Positions 43,204-50,845 of a DNA stretch of 64,000 nt are shown here, one piece after another. Below the pieces are notes generated by a model that ran no database searches, was not told the origin of the DNA, and saw nothing but the letters and a program-made list of their open reading frames with translations. Location of the stretch: assembly GCA_000620205.1 (NCBI GenBank), contig JHVP01000015.1:38885-102884 (forward strand), read 5' to 3'. This stretch comes from Geodermatophilaceae bacterium URHA0031 (GTDB taxonomy: Bacteria; Actinomycetota; Actinomycetes; Mycobacteriales; Geodermatophilaceae). The first letter of the stretch is position 1. Each line of letters starts with the position of its first letter. The position numbers were made by a program, and so were the translations under genes.

Positions 43204-45354
43204 TCAGCCACCCGTGAGGACGACGAGCCGCTGGGTCGCCCGGGTCATCGCGACGTAGCGGTCCACCGCCCCCTCCATGCCGTCGCCGAACGCCTCGGGG
43301 TCGACGAGCACGACCAGGTCGAACTCGAGGCCCTTGGCCAGCTCCGAGGTCAGCGACCGGACCCGCTCGGTCGCCGGGAACGACGGGTCGCCGATGACGC
43401 AGGCGACCCCCTCGTGCCGTTCGGACAGCCAGCCGTCGAGCACCGCCGTCAGCTCGGCGGAGGTCCCGTGCAGGACGGGGACGCCGGTGCTGCGGATCGA
43501 CGTCGGCACGTTGGCGTCCGGCAGCACAGCCCGGATGACCGGCTCCGCCTCGGCCATGACCTCCTCCGGCGTCCGGTAGTTGATGGTCAGCGTGGCCTGC
43601 TCGACCCGCTCCAGCCCGATCCGCTCCAGCCGCTGCTGCCACGTCTCGGGGAAGCCGTGCCGGGCCTGGGCCCGGTCGCCGACGACGGTGAGGCTCCGCG
43701 ACGGGCAGCGCAGCAGCAGCATCTGCCACTCGGCGTCGGTCAGCTCCTGCGCCTCGTCCACGACCACGTGCGCGAACGGGCCGGCGAGCCGGTCCCGGTC
43801 GGGGCGGGGCAGCACGCCGGGGTCGACCAGGGCGTCGCGGAGGTCCTGGTGGCGCAGGGTCGTCATGACCATCAGCTCGGAGTCGTCGGTGGCGATCAGC
43901 TCGTCGATGACGCCGGCCATCCGCTCGCGCTCGGCGGCGACGGCGGTGGCGTGCCGGCGCCGTCGCCGGGACGCCGAAGGGTCGCCGAGCCGGTGCCGGG
44001 CGGCGTCCAGCAGCGGCAGGTCGGACACCGTCCACGCGTGCGGGTCCGGGCGCTGCAGGGTCTCGACCTCGGCGGGGGTGAGCCAGGGAGCGCAGCGCCG
44101 GAGGAACGCGGGCACCGACCAGAGGTCGCCGACCAGGTCGGTCGCCTCGAGCAGCGGCCACGCCCGGTCCACGGCGGCGGCGAGCTCCCCGCTGCGGGCG
44201 AGCGACGCGCGGAGCTGGTCGGGCGGGGCGTCGTCGTCCGCGAGCCGGTCGGCGAGGACGGCCACCAGCTCGTCCTCCACCTGGTCCCGGGCCTCGTTGT
44301 GCGGGGTCCCGGGGTCCGGTGCCTGGAACGCCTCGGCCCAGTCGTCGGCGCTCAGCCGGACCTCGGACCAGTCGGTCCCGATCGTCGTCCCGCGGCGGGG
44401 CGGCTCCTCGTAGAACCGGACGGCCGCCTCGATCGCCCGCACGAGACGCGCGGAGGACTTGAGCCGGGCCACCTCCGGGTCGGTCTCGGTCGTCGCCGTG
44501 GCGCCCTCCGGGACCAGGTCGGGCAGGGTGCAGGTCTGCACCCCCTCCTCCCCGAGGCTCGGGAGCACGTCGGCGACGTAGGCGAGGTAGGGCTGGTGCG
44601 GGCCGACGAACAGCACCCCACCGCGGCCCGGCCCCAGCCGCGGGTCGGCGTAGAGCAGGTAGGCGGTGCGGTGCAGGGCGACGACGGTCTTCCCCGTCCC
44701 CGGACCGCCGTCGACCACCAGGGCGCCGGCCGATCCCGCGCGGATCACCGCGTCCTGGTCGGCCTGGATGGTGCCGAGCACGTCCCGCATCCGGGCCGAT
44801 CGGCTGCTGCCGAGGCTGGCGATGAAGGCGGACTCGTCGTCGAGCGCCACCTGCTGGCGGAGCCCGTCGGCGGTGAACACCTCGTCCCAGTAGTCGGTGA
44901 CCCGGCCGCGGGTCCACCGGTACCGGCGGCGGCTGGCCAGCCCCATCGGGTCGGCGTGCGTCGCGCCGAGGAACGGCTCGGCCGCCGTTGAGCGCCAGTC
45001 GACCAGCAGCCGGCGGCCGGCGCTGTCGGTGAGGCCCAGCCGGCCGACGTAGACCGGCTCGGGGTCGTCCGCGCGGACCATGCGCCCCAGGCACAGGTCC
45101 AGCCCGAAGCGGCGCAGGGCGCGCAGCCGCGCGGCCAGCCGGTGGACCTCCAGGTCCCGGTCGAGCGCCGCCTGCCCGGTGCCCCCGGGCGCCTTCCGTT
45201 CGGCCGCCAGGCGGCCGGCCAGGTCGGCGACCGCCTGCGCGAGGCTGTCGGCGATGGCCGCGAAGTGCTGCTCGTCGGTGGCGGTCAGCGCCGGGTCGGC
45301 CTTGGCGGTGAGGTGGCCGGGGAGGTCGAAGGAACTGGTGGTCAGGGTGGTCAC
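43204..45354 (-). CDS. helR: HelR/HelD-type RNA polymerase recycling helicase
   Basis: The 716-residue SF1 helicase-like ATPase has an N-terminal coiled-coil arm (residues 25-85), Walker A DGGPGTGKTVVALHR at 215-229 and Walker B FAHVVVDEAQELTDAEWQMLLL near 535. Motif IV TVVGDRAQARHG and motif VI YVAMTRATQRLVVLT end the chain. A long insert between Walker A and B matches actinobacterial HelD/HelR. These proteins pull stalled RNA polymerase from DNA; HelR also displaces rifamycins and gives resistance. The upstream inverted repeat at 45430-45448 favours HelR. GTG 45354 has GGGAG upstream. The YchJ-like gene follows directly. Confidence 0.85.
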   Translation of the reverse strand: MTTLTTSSFDLPGHLTAKADPALTATDEQHFAAIADSLAQAVADLAGRLAAERKAPGGTGQAALDRDLEVHRLAARLRALRRFGLDLCLGRMVRADDPEPVYVGRLGLTDSAGRRLLVDWRSTAAEPFLGATHADPMGLASRRRYRWTRGRVTDYWDEVFTADGLRQQVALDDESAFIASLGSSRSARMRDVLGTIQADQDAVIRAGSAGALVVDGGPGTGKTVVALHRTAYLLYADPRLGPGRGGVLFVGPHQPYLAYVADVLPSLGEEGVQTCTLPDLVPEGATATTETDPEVARLKSSARLVRAIEAAVRFYEEPPRRGTTIGTDWSEVRLSADDWAEAFQAPDPGTPHNEARDQVEDELVAVLADRLADDDAPPDQLRASLARSGELAAAVDRAWPLLEATDLVGDLWSVPAFLRRCAPWLTPAEVETLQRPDPHAWTVSDLPLLDAARHRLGDPSASRRRRRHATAVAAERERMAGVIDELIATDDSELMVMTTLRHQDLRDALVDPGVLPRPDRDRLAGPFAHVVVDEAQELTDAEWQMLLLRCPSRSLTVVGDRAQARHGFPETWQQRLERIGLERVEQATLTINYRTPEEVMAEAEPVIRAVLPDANVPTSIRSTGVPVLHGTSAELTAVLDGWLSERHEGVACVIGDPSFPATERVRSLTSELAKGLEFDLVVLVDPEAFGDGMEGAVDRYVAMTRATQRLVVLTGG

Positions 45355-45429
45355 GTCCGCGGCTCCCGCATCTCGTGACCCGCGTCTGCGCAGGTCATGG
45401 GCCAGGTGCGCGAGTGTGCGGCCGCACCC

Positions 45430-45448
45430 GGGTCTTGCCGCAAGCCCC
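45430..45448 (-). promoter_or_regulatory. Rifamycin-associated-element-like inverted repeat upstream of helR
   Basis: On the helR strand the sequence is GGGGCTTGCGGCAAGACCC, an inverted repeat with CTTGC-G-GCAAG at its centre, 76 bases before the start codon. From memory it closely matches the 19-bp rifamycin-associated element (RAE) that precedes rifamycin-induced genes. TTGCGG inside it could also serve as a -35 box. Confidence 0.75.
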
Positions 45449-45484
45449 CCGCTGGGCGGTACCTTGAGGTGGCGGGGAGAGGTC

Positions 45485-45832
45485 CTACGGCTGGGCGTCG
45501 ATGATGGTGAAGACGTCGGCCAGGCCGGTGATCTGCAGCGGGCGGAGGACGGCCCGGCCGGTGCCGCAGCGCATCCGCAGCACCTGACCGGCGCGTCGTG
45601 CCGTCCGGTCCGCGCGGGCGAGGACGGTCAGCCCGGCCGCGTCCAGGAACGTCACACCGGACAGGTCCAGCTCGACCGCGCGGACGCCCGGGCGGGTCAG
45701 CAGCTCCTCGAGGCAGCCGCCGAGCACCGGCGCGCTGACGGTGTCCAGGTCGCCGACGACGGTGACGGTGCACCCGCCGTTGATCGGGCCGACCCGGACG
45801 TCGAGGGCACCGGTGCCGCGGGGTGCGGACAT
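45485..45832 (-). CDS. STAS-domain anti-sigma factor antagonist-like protein
   Basis: The 115-residue protein has the STAS fold: VTVVGDLDTVSAPVLGGCLEEL, then the phosphorylatable-type loop LDLSGVTFLDAAGLTVLARA, in which D-A-A-G replaces the D-S-S/A-G of SpoIIAA/RsbV. The usual Ser two positions after the Asp is Ala, so phospho-control by an RsbW-like kinase is doubtful. ATG 45832 has GGAGG upstream. A perfect inverted repeat (45867-45885) lies 35 bases upstream. No anti-sigma kinase is adjacent. Confidence 0.83.
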   Translation of the reverse strand: MSAPRGTGALDVRVGPINGGCTVTVVGDLDTVSAPVLGGCLEELLTRPGVRAVELDLSGVTFLDAAGLTVLARADRTARRAGQVLRMRCGTGRAVLRPLQITGLADVFTIIDAQP

Positions 45833-45866
45833 GGCGACCTCCGTCCGTCCCGAGCCGGTGGTCCAG

Positions 45867-45885
45867 CGGTTTACGCCGTAAACCG
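45867..45885. promoter_or_regulatory. Operator-like inverted repeat upstream of the STAS gene
   Basis: CGGTTTAC and GTAAACCG are perfect 8-bp arms around GCC. It lies between the STAS start and the stop of the ArsR-SRPBCC gene. Confidence 0.5.
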
Positions 45886-45915
45886 TACCGCCCGAGGGTT
45901 TGGGACGGCGGCTGG

Positions 45916-46725
45916 TCAGTCGCGGTGCGCCGACCCCGCCGCCGACGGCTCGGCAGCGAACTCCCACGGCGCCTGGGGGAGCACCCGCCCGGTCTCCAGC
46001 AGCGACTTCAGGTTGGCGAGCACGGCGGGCCACCCGGTGGCCACCGCCTCGGCGTCGGCGGCGGTGGGGAGGTCCCGGTGCTGCACGGTGAGCCGGACGA
46101 CGTCCTGGTCCCGGTCGATGGTGAAGGTGACCGTCGACGGCGTGCCGGCCCGCTGCTCGTCCGAACCCGGGAAGGTGAGGACCAGCCGCTCCGGCGGGAC
46201 GGACTCGACGACCGTGCCGACCACGTCGGCGGTGCCCGACCCGTCGGTGCGCACGTGCTGCCACGTGGAGCCTGGCTGCCAGTCCGACTCGTTGCGGTGG
46301 CCCCAGTAGGCGGCGGTCAGGTCGGCGTCGGTGAGGGCCTGCCAGACCCGCTCGGGCGTGGCGGCGATGTAGGTGACGTAGACGAACGTGGGCTGGTCGG
46401 TCATCTCGGGCTCCTCTGCTGCATGGCGGACCGCGCTCAGGACGCGCAGCCGCGGGGTCTCGAACTTGTCGATCCACCGCTCCTGGACCTCGTGCAGCGG
46501 CACGACGTTCAGGTAGTGCAACTTCTCCCGGCCGTGCCAGACGGTGCTGACCAGGTTGGCCGCCTCGAGGACGGCCAGGTGCTGCGAGGCCGACTGCCGC
46601 GCCATGCCCAGCTCGCCGCAGAGCTCGCCCAGCGTCTGACCGTTGCGGTCGTGCAGCCGGTCGAGCAGGGCGCGGCGGGTCGGGTCGGCGAGGGCCTTGA
46701 ACACCAGGGTCAGGTCGCCGTCCAC
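45916..46725 (-). CDS. ArsR-SRPBCC fusion protein (repressor joined to AHSA1-type domain)
   Basis: One uninterrupted 269-residue frame holds an ArsR winged helix at residues 1-105 (LVFKALADPTRRALLDRLHD; MARQSASQHLAVLEAANLV; RWIDKFETPRLRVLSAVRH). An SRPBCC/AHSA1 domain follows from about residue 113 (FVYVTYIAATPERVWQALTDADLT; WPAVLANLKSLLETG). In most genomes these are two overlapping genes. Here a short AAEEPEM linker joins them, although its Met with an internal start could still give a free SRPBCC protein. The SRPBCC cavity probably binds a hydrophobic ligand. The start at GTG 46725 is set by the promoter at 46733-46760. Confidence 0.82.
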   Translation of the reverse strand: MDGDLTLVFKALADPTRRALLDRLHDRNGQTLGELCGELGMARQSASQHLAVLEAANLVSTVWHGREKLHYLNVVPLHEVQERWIDKFETPRLRVLSAVRHAAEEPEMTDQPTFVYVTYIAATPERVWQALTDADLTAAYWGHRNESDWQPGSTWQHVRTDGSGTADVVGTVVESVPPERLVLTFPGSDEQRAGTPSTVTFTIDRDQDVVRLTVQHRDLPTAADAEAVATGWPAVLANLKSLLETGRVLPQAPWEFAAEPSAAGSAHRD

Positions 46726-46732
46726 GACGCCA

Positions 46733-46760
46733 ATCATGCAGCCAAACGCCTGCATGTCAA
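46733..46760 (-). promoter_or_regulatory. Promoter with embedded operator for the ArsR-SRPBCC gene
   Basis: TTGACA (46755-46760) and CATGAT (46733-46738) are 16 nt apart. The inverted repeat CATGCAG-N8-CTGCATG (46735-46756) overlaps both boxes. Seven nt separate the -10 box from GTG 46725, so the mRNA is probably leaderless. The layout copies that of the ArsR-VOC operon. Confidence 0.72.
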
Positions 46761-46778
46761 GGGTGGCTCGCGACGGCC

Positions 46779-46784
46779 TACGGT
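46779..46784 (+). promoter_or_regulatory. -10 box of the leaderless patatin gene
   Basis: TACGGT ends 7 nt before GTG 46792. Confidence 0.5.
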
Positions 46785-46791
46785 TCGGCAC

Positions 46792-47670
46792 GTGACGCAC
46801 CCGGTCCCCGCCCCCGTCCCCGCGCGCACCGCGCTGGTCCTCGCCGGCGGCGGGGTCGCCGCCATCGCCTGGGAGCTCGGCGTGCTGCGCGGCATCGCCG
46901 ACGCCGACCCGGCGCTCGCCGACCGGCTGCTGGCAGCCGACCTGGTGGTGGGCACGTCGGCCGGGTCGTCGGTGGCGGCGCAGATCACCAGCGGGGTGGA
47001 CCTCGACGAGCTGTACGAGGCCCAGCTGCGGCCGGAGACCGCGGAGGTCGAGGTCGACGTCGACCTGCTGGCGCTGTTCGCCGACATGGGCGCGGTGATG
47101 GCCGGTGCCACGGACGCGGCGGACGCCGGCCGCCGGATGGGCGCGCTGGCGCTGGCCGCACCGACCGTGGAGCCGGCCCGCCGCCGGGCGGCGATCGCCG
47201 CCCGGCTGCCGGTGCCGGACTGGCCGGACCGACGGGTGCTGCTGCCGGCGGTCGACACGGCGTCCGGCGAGGTCGCCGTCTTCACCCGCGACTCCGGGGT
47301 CGCGCTGGTCGACGCGGTCGAGGCCAGCTGCGCGGTGCCCGGCGTGTGGCCGCCGGTCGCGATCGGGGGGCGGCGGTACATGGACGGCGCCATGCGCTCG
47401 ATGACGAACGCCGACCTGGCCGCCGGGGCGGAGCGGGTGCTGGTCGTGGTGCCGGCCCTCGAGGACGCGCCGCAGCTGTGGGGCCGCAGCCTGGCCGACG
47501 AGATCGCTGACCTGGCGCCGGCGACGGTCGCCGTCGTGCACGCCGACCAGGCCTCGGTCGAGGCCTTCGGCAGCAACGCGCTGTCGCCGGCGACCCGGGC
47601 CGCCGCCGCGCGGGCAGGCCGGTCGGTCGGTGCCGCCGCAGCTGCCCGGGTGGCTGCGCTGCTGGGCTGA
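46792..47670 (+). CDS. Patatin-like phospholipase
   Basis: The 292-residue protein has the patatin set: oxyanion loop LAGGGVAAIAWELG, nucleophile elbow VVGTSAGSSVAA (Ser near residue 61) and catalytic-dyad Asp in YMDGAMRS near 203. It should hydrolyse phospholipids or other acyl esters; bacterial relatives include RssA-like proteins. The GTG start is leaderless-type. It is divergent from the ArsR-SRPBCC gene by 66 bases, so the operator there might affect both. Confidence 0.88.
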   Translation: MTHPVPAPVPARTALVLAGGGVAAIAWELGVLRGIADADPALADRLLAADLVVGTSAGSSVAAQITSGVDLDELYEAQLRPETAEVEVDVDLLALFADMGAVMAGATDAADAGRRMGALALAAPTVEPARRRAAIAARLPVPDWPDRRVLLPAVDTASGEVAVFTRDSGVALVDAVEASCAVPGVWPPVAIGGRRYMDGAMRSMTNADLAAGAERVLVVVPALEDAPQLWGRSLADEIADLAPATVAVVHADQASVEAFGSNALSPATRAAAARAGRSVGAAAAARVAALLG

Positions 47671-47710
47671 GGTCCTCACCCGCGCCCGTCGGTGTCTGAC
47701 GCGGCGACGG

Positions 47711-48025
47711 TCAGTGGGTGAGCTTGAGCCCGACGACGCAACCGACGATGCCGAGCAGCAGCAGCACCCGGACGGCGCTCAGCGGCTCCTGCCCGGTCCC
47801 CATGGCGTAGCCGGCGGTCAGCGCGGCGCCGATGCCGACCCAGACGGCGTACGCCGTGCCGACCGGCAGGCTGCGCATGGCGAGGGCCAGACCGGCCATG
47901 CTCCCGGCCAGGGCGACGCCGAACACGAGGGTCGGGGTGAGCCGGGTGAACCCCTCGGAGCGGCCGAGGGCGGTGGCCCAGACGGCCTCGAGGACGCCGG
48001 ACAGGACGAGGACGAGCCAGTACAC
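47711..48025 (-). CDS. gdx: SugE/Gdx-type small multidrug resistance family guanidinium exporter
   Basis: The 104-residue protein has four transmembrane helices and reads VLVLSGVLEAVWATALGRSEGF at helix 1 with the essential Glu13. SLPVGTAYAVWVGIGAALTAG in helix 3 and the C-terminal GLKLTH are characteristic of SugE/Gdx. Members of this branch exchange guanidinium for protons. The call is strengthened by a guanidine-III riboswitch directly before its RBS. GTG 48025 has AGGAGA (48030-48035) upstream. It converges on the patatin gene with a 40-base gap. Confidence 0.93.
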   Translation of the reverse strand: MYWLVLVLSGVLEAVWATALGRSEGFTRLTPTLVFGVALAGSMAGLALAMRSLPVGTAYAVWVGIGAALTAGYAMGTGQEPLSAVRVLLLLGIVGCVVGLKLTH

Positions 48026-48037
48026 GGGATCTCCTGG

Positions 48038-48079
48038 GACGCCGTCTTGTCGCTGTCCGGGTACGGCGTACTCGTCCGG
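48038..48079 (-). ncRNA. Guanidine-III riboswitch (ykkC-III) controlling gdx
   Basis: Read on the minus strand, CCGGACGAG, GCCGUACCCGG and ACAAGACGGCG occur in order within 42 bases. They make the compact pseudoknot of the class III guanidine aptamer: CCGG pairs with CCGG, and CGCCGU with ACGGCG. The match to the known aptamer sequence, recalled from memory, is nearly complete. Its 3' end is 2 bases from AGGAGA, so guanidine binding should control access to the ribosome site of the exporter gene. Confidence 0.92.
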
Positions 48080-48158
48080 GAGACCGATCCCGGTCCCACG
48101 CCCACGATGTCACGTCCTGAGCCCGCCGGGTGGTGACACCGGCCACCGGCGCCCCGGG

Positions 48159-49454
48159 TCAGTCGGTGAAGCAGGCGGTGAGCGCGCCGACCATCAGCGG
48201 GACGTCGAGGGCCGAGGCGAGCTCCCGGCAGGAGTGCATCGCCAGCATGGGCGCGCCGACGTCCACCGTCGGGATGCCCAGCCGGGTGGCGGTCAGCGGG
48301 CCGATGGTGCTGCCCGAGGGCAGGTCGGCGCGGGTCACGAACCACTGCACCGGCACGTCGGCCTGACCGCAGCGCTCGGCGAACCACCCGCTGGACGCCG
48401 CGTCGGTCGCGTAGGCCTGGTTGGCGTTCACCTTCAGCACCGGGCCGCCGCCGAGCTGCGGCTGGTGCGCCGGCTCGTGCCGGTCGGACCGGGTCGGGTG
48501 GACGGCGTGGGCCATGTCCGCCGACACCAGCCGCGACCGGGCCAGCGCCCGGGGCAGCGCCTGCGGGTCGCCGGCGTCGGTGATCGCCACCAGCCGGCGG
48601 ACGACGTCCTCCAGGAAGCTGCCGCGCGCCCCGGACATCGAGCCGCTGCCCACCTCCTCGTGGTCGTTGCAGACCAGCACCTGGGTGCGGGCGCCGGCCG
48701 GCGCGCCGATCAGCGCCGTCAGCCCGGAGTGGCAGCAGGCCTGGTCGTCGAGGCGCGGCGCGGCCACCCAGGTGCCGTCGGCTCCGGCGGTGGCGGCGGG
48801 CTGGGTGTCGGCGAGCACCAGGTCGGAGCCGACGACGTCCCCGGCCGCCACCCCGGCCGCGGCGGCCAGCGCCTCGACCAGCCCCGGCTCGCTGCCCAGG
48901 TCGCGGGACCACACCGGCACGAGTTCCCGCTGCGGGTCGAGCTTCAGCCCGTCCCGGATGCCACGGTCGAGGTGGATGGCGAGCGAGGGCAGCCGCAGCG
49001 GGGCGCCGGGCAGACGTACCAGGGCCACCGACCCGCCGCGCAGCGCCACCCGGCCGGCCACGGTCAGCTCCCGGTCCAGCCAGGTGTGCCACAGGCCGCC
49101 GCCGTAGGGCTCGACGCCGACCAGCCGGTAGCCGGCCTGCCGGACGTCGGAGTGCGGTCGCACCTTGAACGTGGGGGAGTCGGTGTGCGCGCCGACCAGC
49201 CGCATCCCGGCCTCGGCCAGCGGGGCGCTGCCGACCCGGAACGCGATCAGGCTGCCGTGCCGGACGACGAAGTGTGCGCCGCCCGGCGCCAGCGACCAGG
49301 AGTCCGGCTCCGCCAGCTCGGTGAACCCGGCCGCACGCAGCCGCCGGGCCAGCTCGGCCACCGCGTGGAACGGGGACGGTGAGGCGTCGACGAAGGCGCG
49401 CAGGTCGTCGCCCAGGGCGAGCTCGTCGGTCGGCGTGCTGTCCGGCGTCGGCAT
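48159..49454 (-). CDS. apeB: M18-family aspartyl aminopeptidase
   Basis: The 431-residue metallopeptidase has the M18 signatures: LVGAHTDSPTFKVRP (metal His/Asp), LDDQACCHSGL, VCNDHEEVGSGSMSGARG (catalytic Glu pair) and VKVNANQAYATD-like VLKVNANQAYA with MLAMHSCRELA (His) at the end. It removes N-terminal Asp/Glu from peptides in the cytosol as a large oligomer. ATG 49454 has CAGGAT 6 nt upstream (leaderless type). It is divergent from the 89-residue gene, with a 42-bp palindrome in the gap. Confidence 0.9.
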   Translation of the reverse strand: MPTPDSTPTDELALGDDLRAFVDASPSPFHAVAELARRLRAAGFTELAEPDSWSLAPGGAHFVVRHGSLIAFRVGSAPLAEAGMRLVGAHTDSPTFKVRPHSDVRQAGYRLVGVEPYGGGLWHTWLDRELTVAGRVALRGGSVALVRLPGAPLRLPSLAIHLDRGIRDGLKLDPQRELVPVWSRDLGSEPGLVEALAAAAGVAAGDVVGSDLVLADTQPAATAGADGTWVAAPRLDDQACCHSGLTALIGAPAGARTQVLVCNDHEEVGSGSMSGARGSFLEDVVRRLVAITDAGDPQALPRALARSRLVSADMAHAVHPTRSDRHEPAHQPQLGGGPVLKVNANQAYATDAASSGWFAERCGQADVPVQWFVTRADLPSGSTIGPLTATRLGIPTVDVGAPMLAMHSCRELASALDVPLMVGALTACFTD

Positions 49455-49519
49455 GGCGCCATCCTGCCCAACGGCACCACCAGGCAACGACGGACCCTGA
49501 CCTGCTGGGCTGTACCCGC

Positions 49520-49561
49520 ACGCTCGTGCTCTGCTCACCATGGTGAGCAGAGCACGAGCGT
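49520..49561. repeat. 42-bp perfect palindrome in a divergent intergenic region
   Basis: The two 21-base arms are exact complements with no spacer; the centre is CTCACCATGGTGAG and the ends are ACGCTCGTG and CACGAGCGT. It lies 65 bases upstream of apeB and 84 bases upstream of the + strand gene, so it is not at the 3' end of either. Function unknown. Confidence 0.85.
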
Positions 49562-49645
49562 CGCCACGGTGTCCTCACCACCGCGTGACCTCGCCCGGAT
49601 CGGGTCGTCGCGTTTCACGCGGCTGGTCCGGGTAGGGCGGAGGAC

Positions 49646-49915
49646 ATGGCCGATGACGACATCGAGATCGACGCACAGGGCGAGAACTCCTACCTGGTGG
49701 TGCAGCCCAGCGAGCTGGAGGACGTCCGCACCTTCGTCACGGTGACTCCCGAGGTGATGGACCGGCTGGGCAGCGACGACGAGGAGGACGTCGTCCGGCG
49801 CACCGTGCTGTTCCTCCGCAAGCACCAGGAGGTGGCCGACTTCCCGGAGGTCCTCGACCTCGAGGACGTGATCGCCGGCTACGACGACTACCTGGAGGCG
49901 ATGGCCACCGACTGA
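49646..49915 (+). CDS. Small acidic protein of unknown function
   Basis: The 89-residue protein is strongly acidic (MADDDIEIDAQGENSYLVV; LGSDDEEDVVRRTVLFLRKH; VLDLEDVIAGYDDYLEAM). A central beta-then-helix pattern is predicted. GGAGG lies 3-4 nt before ATG 49646. It precedes the MoxR-VWA-XdhC genes by 39 bases on the same strand but has its own spacing. No family is recognised. Confidence 0.65.
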   Translation: MADDDIEIDAQGENSYLVVQPSELEDVRTFVTVTPEVMDRLGSDDEEDVVRRTVLFLRKHQEVADFPEVLDLEDVIAGYDDYLEAMATD

Positions 49916-49954
49916 TGGCGCGCGACCGACCGCCGGGGTGGGATGCTGCTGGGC

Positions 49955-50845
49955 GTGAGCCAGCCCACCCTCCCCGCTGACCCCGTCGCACTCGGCACCG
50001 CGCTGGAGGCCACCGGCTACCTGCCCGACGAGGGCCTGGCCACCGCGGCGTACCTGGCGCTGGTGATGCACCGGCCGCTGTTCCTGGAGGGCGAGGCCGG
50101 GGTCGGCAAGACGGCGCTGGCCCGGGCGCTGGCCGAGGTCACCGGCCGGCCGCTGTACCGGCTGCAGTGCTACGAGGGGCTGGAGGCCAGCCACGCCCTC
50201 TACGACTGGGACTTCGGCCGCCAGCTGCTGCACCTGCGCGCCGCCGAGGCAGCGCACGCCGCCGGCGACCCGGCCGAGTTGGAGGCCGGGCTCTACGACC
50301 GGCGGTTCCTGCTGGCCCGGCCGCTGCTGCAGGCGCTGGAGGACTCCCCGTCGGTGCTGCTCGTCGACGAGGTGGACCGGGCCGACGACGAGTTCGAGGC
50401 GTTCCTGCTCGAGGTCCTCAGCGACTTCACCATCTCCATCCCCGAGCTGGGCACGATCACCGCGCAGACCCCGCCGCTCGTCGTCCTCACCTCCAACCGC
50501 ACCCGCGAGGTGCACGACGCCCTCAAGCGCCGGTGCCTCTACCACTGGCTGGAGCACCCCGACTTCGAGCGGGAGGTGGCGATCCTCCGCCGCCGGCTGC
50601 CCGACGTCACCGAGCAGCTCGCCCGCCAGGTCGCCCGGGCGACGGCGCAGCTGCGCACCCTCGACCTGCTCAAGCCGCCCGGCGTGGCCGAGGCGATGGA
50701 CTGGGCGACCGCGCTGCACGCCCTCGGCGCCCGCGAACTCGACCCCGACGTCGCTGCGCGGACGCTGGGCGCGGTGCTCAAGTACCGCGAGGACACCGAC
50801 CGCGTGCACGCCCTGGCCCGGGGGGCGCTCTTCGGTGCCGGCTGA
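49955..50845 (+). CDS. MoxR/CoxD-type AAA+ ATPase
   Basis: The 296-residue AAA+ protein has Walker A LEGEAGVGKTALARAL near residue 37, RLQCYEGLEASHALYDWDFGRQLLHLR, Walker B VLLVDEVDRADDEFEAFLLEVL, sensor 1 VVLTSNRTREVHDALKRR and a helical lid. The CYEGLEASHALYDWD stretch is typical of CoxD-like ATPases linked to CO-dehydrogenase maturation. It probably works with the VWA protein encoded next, which overlaps it by 11 bases, as a metal-cofactor chaperone. GTG 49955 is set by GATGCT 7 nt upstream. Confidence 0.86.
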   Translation: MSQPTLPADPVALGTALEATGYLPDEGLATAAYLALVMHRPLFLEGEAGVGKTALARALAEVTGRPLYRLQCYEGLEASHALYDWDFGRQLLHLRAAEAAHAAGDPAELEAGLYDRRFLLARPLLQALEDSPSVLLVDEVDRADDEFEAFLLEVLSDFTISIPELGTITAQTPPLVVLTSNRTREVHDALKRRCLYHWLEHPDFEREVAILRRRLPDVTEQLARQVARATAQLRTLDLLKPPGVAEAMDWATALHALGARELDPDVAARTLGAVLKYREDTDRVHALARGALFGAG

